Source: CAZXSK01 sp964642855
GTDB taxonomy: Bacteria > Planctomycetota > Phycisphaerae > SM23-33
Reading direction: 5' to 3'
Length of the DNA stretch: 16,735 nt
Assembly: GCA_964642855.1 (NCBI GenBank)
Contig: CAZXSK010000075.1
Location: forward strand, 1-16,735
The notes under the pieces were generated by a model that searched no databases, was not told where the DNA came from, and worked only from the letters and a program-made list of their open reading frames with translations. Made by a program: the position numbers and the translations under genes. Positions 14,273 to 16,735 of the stretch are shown in pieces. Position 1 is the stretch's first letter. Each line of letters starts with the position of its first letter.

Positions 14273-15223
14273 CTACTCCTCCAGGTCTGCGAACAGCACC
14301 GACGAAAGATACCGCTCTCCGAAGGAAGGAATGATCACGACAAGCGTCTTGCCCTCGTTCTCCGGTCTGTTGCCCACGACCTCCGCGGCTTTGAGAGCCG
14401 CGCCAGAGGAGATCCCCACGAAGAGGCCTTCCTCCCGCGCTGCCCGGCGGGCATAGCTCAGGGCGTCGTCATCATCGACCTGCACGACTTCGTCGATGAG
14501 GTCCAGTTGAAGGACATCGGGCACGAACCCCGCCCCGATGCCTTGGATCTTGTGCGAGTCGGGCTGGAGTTCCCTGCCCTCCTTTGCCTGGGTCAGTATC
14601 GGGCTGGAGGTGGGCTCGACGGCGACCGAATGCAGGTCGGGGTTCTTGTCCTTCAGATACTCCGAGCAGCCGGTGATGGTCCCCCCCGTGCCCACGCCAG
14701 CAACGAAGATGTCGACCTGCCCGTCGGTATCGCGCCAGATTTCCTCGGCCGTCGTCTCGCGGTGGATCATGGGGTTGGCCGGGTTCTGGAACTGCTGTGG
14801 CATCAGGCTGTGAGGGGTAGACTCGGCCAGTTCTCGTGCCTTCTCGATTGCCCCCGGCATGCCGCCTTCCTTGGGCGTCAGCACGAGCTCTGCACCCAGA
14901 GCACGAAGGACCTTCCGCCGTTCGAGGCTCATGGATTCGGGCATGGTCAGGAGGCACTTGATGCCCCTGGCGGCGCATACAAATGCCAGCGCGATCCCCG
15001 TGTTCCCGCTGGTCGGTTCGATGATCACGGTTTCATCGGTGATTCCTCCCTGCTGCTGGGCGGCGTTGATCATGGCAAGGCCGATACGGTCCTTGACGGA
15101 GGACATCGGATTGAAGCTCTCCATCTTGGCCAGCACCGTGGCTTTGCTGTCGATCACGCGGTTGACCCGCACCAGGGGCGTATTGCCGATCGTTTGTGTA
15201 ATGTCGTCGTAAATATGCGGCAT
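14273..15223 (-). CDS. cysK: Cysteine synthase A (O-acetylserine sulfhydrylase)
   Basis: The 316-residue cytoplasmic enzyme makes L-cysteine and acetate from O-acetylserine and sulfide, using pyridoxal phosphate. Length and sequence fit CysK over its full span. The PLP lysine is Lys44 in SSVKDRIG, and the substrate-binding loop is PTSGNTG (70-76). The phosphate-binding glycine loop is GVGTGGTITG, and the pyridine-binding serine lies near PSFGERYLSS at the C-terminus. QFQNPANPMIHRETTAEEIW is also typical. GGGAG lies eight bases before the ATG. The gene stands alone, with a candidate -10 upstream and a terminator downstream, and diverges from the hydrolase gene. No cysE or sulfate-assimilation gene is in the window. 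CysM is less likely because the length and motifs agree better with CysK. Confidence 0.95.
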   Translation of the reverse strand: MPHIYDDITQTIGNTPLVRVNRVIDSKATVLAKMESFNPMSSVKDRIGLAMINAAQQQGGITDETVIIEPTSGNTGIALAFVCAARGIKCLLTMPESMSLERRKVLRALGAELVLTPKEGGMPGAIEKARELAESTPHSLMPQQFQNPANPMIHRETTAEEIWRDTDGQVDIFVAGVGTGGTITGCSEYLKDKNPDLHSVAVEPTSSPILTQAKEGRELQPDSHKIQGIGAGFVPDVLQLDLIDEVVQVDDDDALSYARRAAREEGLFVGISSGAALKAAEVVGNRPENEGKTLVVIIPSFGERYLSSVLFADLEE

Positions 15224-15285
15224 GTTTCCACTCCCGGGTGTTCGTGTAGTGCCCTCCCTTCTCGGAGATCGGGCGATTTTGGACC

Positions 15286-15291
15286 ATTGTA
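15286..15291 (-). promoter_or_regulatory. Candidate -10 of cysK
   Basis: On the minus strand TACAAT (15286-15291) is a five-of-six -10 element, about 63 bases before the cysK ATG. No good -35 is at the right spacing, so the call is tentative. Confidence 0.4.
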
Positions 15292-15360
15292 GGCCCGCAG
15301 ACCCAATCGTATGTTCTTACTGCCTAAAGATTCTTGCTGCCTTCCGCCTTCGGGTCGGGT

Positions 15361-15366
15361 TATGAT
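15361..15366 (+). promoter_or_regulatory. Candidate -10 of the hydrolase gene
   Basis: TATGAT (15361-15366) matches five of six -10 bases and lies about 57 bases before the hydrolase start. The nearest -35-like element, TTGCTG (15334-15339), is 21 bases away, which is too long, so the call is tentative. Confidence 0.4.
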
Positions 15367-15422
15367 GCCTGCCGGGAAAAGGACCCATCCCTGCCAAAGG
15401 GGCGGTAGAAACAGGAGAGATG

Positions 15423-16232
15423 ATGGCTTCAGTTCAGGAAGATGTGCAGGTTGCGAGCGTGGGAGACCGGGCGCTGACGATGGATATCCATTACCCCGAC
15501 ACCGGCGGGCCGACCTGGCCGGTCGTGGTCTACATCCACGGCGGCGGATGGCGACAGGGGTCCAACAAGAATGCTCCCACGCGGAAGCTTCTTCCGGCTG
15601 GGTTCGTTGTGGCTTGCATCACCTACCGATTCAGCAACGAGGTGATTTTTCCCGCACAGATCCACGATTGCAAGGGCGCTGTCCGCTTCCTCCGTGCCCA
15701 CGCAGACGAACTCAAACTGGACACCGAGCGTCTGGGTGTGTGGGGTCATTCAGCCGGGGGGCACCTGGCTGCACTTCTGGGCACCACGGCCGGAAGTAAG
15801 GAGCACGAGGGGCAGACCGGGGGGAACCTGGAGTACTCCTCGGCGGTGCAGGCGGTAGCCGATTACTTCGGGCCAAGCGACTTCCTCGCCCTGGCCGGCC
15901 CGGAGGCGAAGATCGACCACATGCGGGAGGATTCTCCGGAATCGCGACTTCTTGGCGGGCCTGCCACTTCGCGTCCGGAACTGGCCAGACTGGCCAGCCC
16001 GGCGGAGTTCGTCAGCCCGGAGGCCCCGCCGTTTCTGATCGTCCACGGCAACCAGGACCGGCTGGTCCCGCTGGACCAGTCACGGAGGCTCCACGAAGCT
16101 CTGCAAAACGCCGGGGTAGAGTCCAGGCTGATCGTGGTGGAAAACGGCGGCCACGGGGGCTGGCCCGATGAAAGGCCCGACGCTGACATGGCAAGATTCT
16201 TCATGAAGACACTGTCGAAGTCGACAGCTTGA
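15423..16232 (+). CDS. Alpha/beta hydrolase, BD-FAE/HSL-like esterase
   Basis: The 269-residue protein has the features of small carboxyl-ester hydrolases of the BD-FAE/Aes type. The oxyanion-hole motif HGGGW lies at about 39-43. The nucleophile is Ser110 in GHSAGG, the acid Asp212 in HGNQDRLVP and the base His244 in NGGHGG. All three catalytic residues are present and correctly ordered. There is no signal peptide, so it probably acts in the cytoplasm. The family acts on acetylated or feruloylated sugars and similar esters; the substrate here is not known. ATG at 15423 is preferred over the adjacent ATG at 15420 because AGGAG (15413-15417) is then five bases away rather than two. The glycosyltransferase gene follows after 18 bases and may be co-transcribed. 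Confidence 0.88.
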   Translation: MASVQEDVQVASVGDRALTMDIHYPDTGGPTWPVVVYIHGGGWRQGSNKNAPTRKLLPAGFVVACITYRFSNEVIFPAQIHDCKGAVRFLRAHADELKLDTERLGVWGHSAGGHLAALLGTTAGSKEHEGQTGGNLEYSSAVQAVADYFGPSDFLALAGPEAKIDHMREDSPESRLLGGPATSRPELARLASPAEFVSPEAPPFLIVHGNQDRLVPLDQSRRLHEALQNAGVESRLIVVENGGHGGWPDERPDADMARFFMKTLSKSTA

Positions 16233-16250
16233 GGCGGCTCGCGTCCGGCG

Positions 16251-16735
16251 ATGTCCTCCCTGCCCACCATCGCGGTCGTCACGCCTTCCTTCAACCAGGG
16301 GCGTTTCCTCGAGCGGACCATCCGTAGCGTGCTCCAGCAGGAACCCCCGCCCTCGGAGTACATGGTCATCGACGGCGGCAGCGAGGATGATAGCGTCGAG
16401 ATTCTCCGGCGCCACGGCGATTCGCTGCGGTTTGTCTCCGAGCCCGACCGAGGCCAGGCCCACGCCGTCAACAAGGGCATCGAAGCTACGTCCGGAGAAA
16501 TCATCGGCTGGCTGAACTCCGACGATGTCTACACGCGGGATGCGCTATCCATCGTGTCCGAGATGTTTGGCAAGCACCCGGAGGCAGACGTCATCTACGG
16601 AGGGGCAGACCATATCGACCAAGACGGTCGCGTGCTGGGCCCCTACCCCGTAGAGCCCTGGGACCTGGCGCGGATGAAGCGAACCTGCACGTTCTGCCAG
16701 CCGGCGGTTTTCTTCCGTCGGCGGGTGGTGGAGCG
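16251..16735 (+). CDS. Family 2 glycosyltransferase, N-terminal part (cut by the window end)
   Basis: The frame from ATG at 16251 stays open to the window edge, giving 161 residues of a GT-A-fold family 2 glycosyltransferase. These enzymes move a sugar from a nucleotide-sugar donor to an acceptor, often in polysaccharide or cell-surface glycan synthesis. Visible motifs are IAVVTPSFNQGRFLERTIRSV (7-27, first strand and loop), DGGSEDDS (41-48), SEPDRGQAHAVNKGI (63-77) and the metal-binding motif LNSDD (88-92), the DxD equivalent. CQPAVFFRRRVVE at the edge matches the part near the acceptor site. There is no signal peptide or membrane span so far. The ribosome site is weak (GGCGG upstream). It lies 18 bases after the hydrolase gene. 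Confidence 0.88.
   Translation, partial: MSSLPTIAVVTPSFNQGRFLERTIRSVLQQEPPPSEYMVIDGGSEDDSVEILRRHGDSLRFVSEPDRGQAHAVNKGIEATSGEIIGWLNSDDVYTRDALSIVSEMFGKHPEADVIYGGADHIDQDGRVLGPYPVEPWDLARMKRTCTFCQPAVFFRRRVVE

Overview
The window is high-GC DNA that looks like part of a Planctomycetota chromosome, possibly Phycisphaerae. That placement is inferred from content: a PEP-CTERM-tailed exported protein, several lipoproteins, an ECF sigma factor with a membrane anti-sigma partner, a secreted PQQ-type beta-propeller protein with a WPxWxGP-like motif, and a GH2 beta-galactosidase. No rRNA, tRNA, CRISPR array, integrase or transposase was seen, and base composition looks even throughout, so nothing marks a mobile island.

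Layout. Positions 3-539 are the 3' end of a ClpC-type AAA+ unfoldase gene, closed by a terminator. A small PEP-CTERM protein follows (767-1267). Next is an ECF sigma factor / membrane anti-sigma factor operon (1539-3358), ended by a near-ideal rho-independent terminator. Two overlapping lipoprotein genes lie on the minus strand (3452-4298), read from a strong promoter that is back to back with the promoter of a LacZ-type beta-galactosidase (4453-7644). A hotdog-fold thioesterase (7750-8133) converges on an AraC-type regulator with a LacI-like sugar-sensing domain (8152-9276, minus). Diverging from the regulator is a two-gene unit: a secreted protein with three repeated N-terminal modules and a beta-propeller (9439-12069), and a medium-chain dehydrogenase without the structural-zinc lobe (12084-13112). 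Converging on this unit is an anti-sigma-like membrane protein with no sigma gene beside it (13170-13928, minus). A 344-bp gene-free stretch holds the cysK terminator, followed by cysK (14273-15223, minus). Diverging from cysK are an alpha/beta hydrolase (15423-16232) and a family 2 glycosyltransferase cut by the window edge (16251-).

How the genes may work together. Carbohydrate handling is the main theme: LacZ, the XylR-like regulator, the dehydrogenase, the esterase-like hydrolase and the glycosyltransferase. The regulator most likely controls itself and the divergent propeller/dehydrogenase unit through a 15-bp near-palindrome that overlaps the promoters between them. Two separate cell-envelope signalling modules, both with anti-sigma-type membrane proteins, are also present. 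The most original parts appear to be the triple-module secreted propeller protein with its zinc-lobe-less dehydrogenase, and the inverted-repeat structure around the sigma-factor promoter and start codon.
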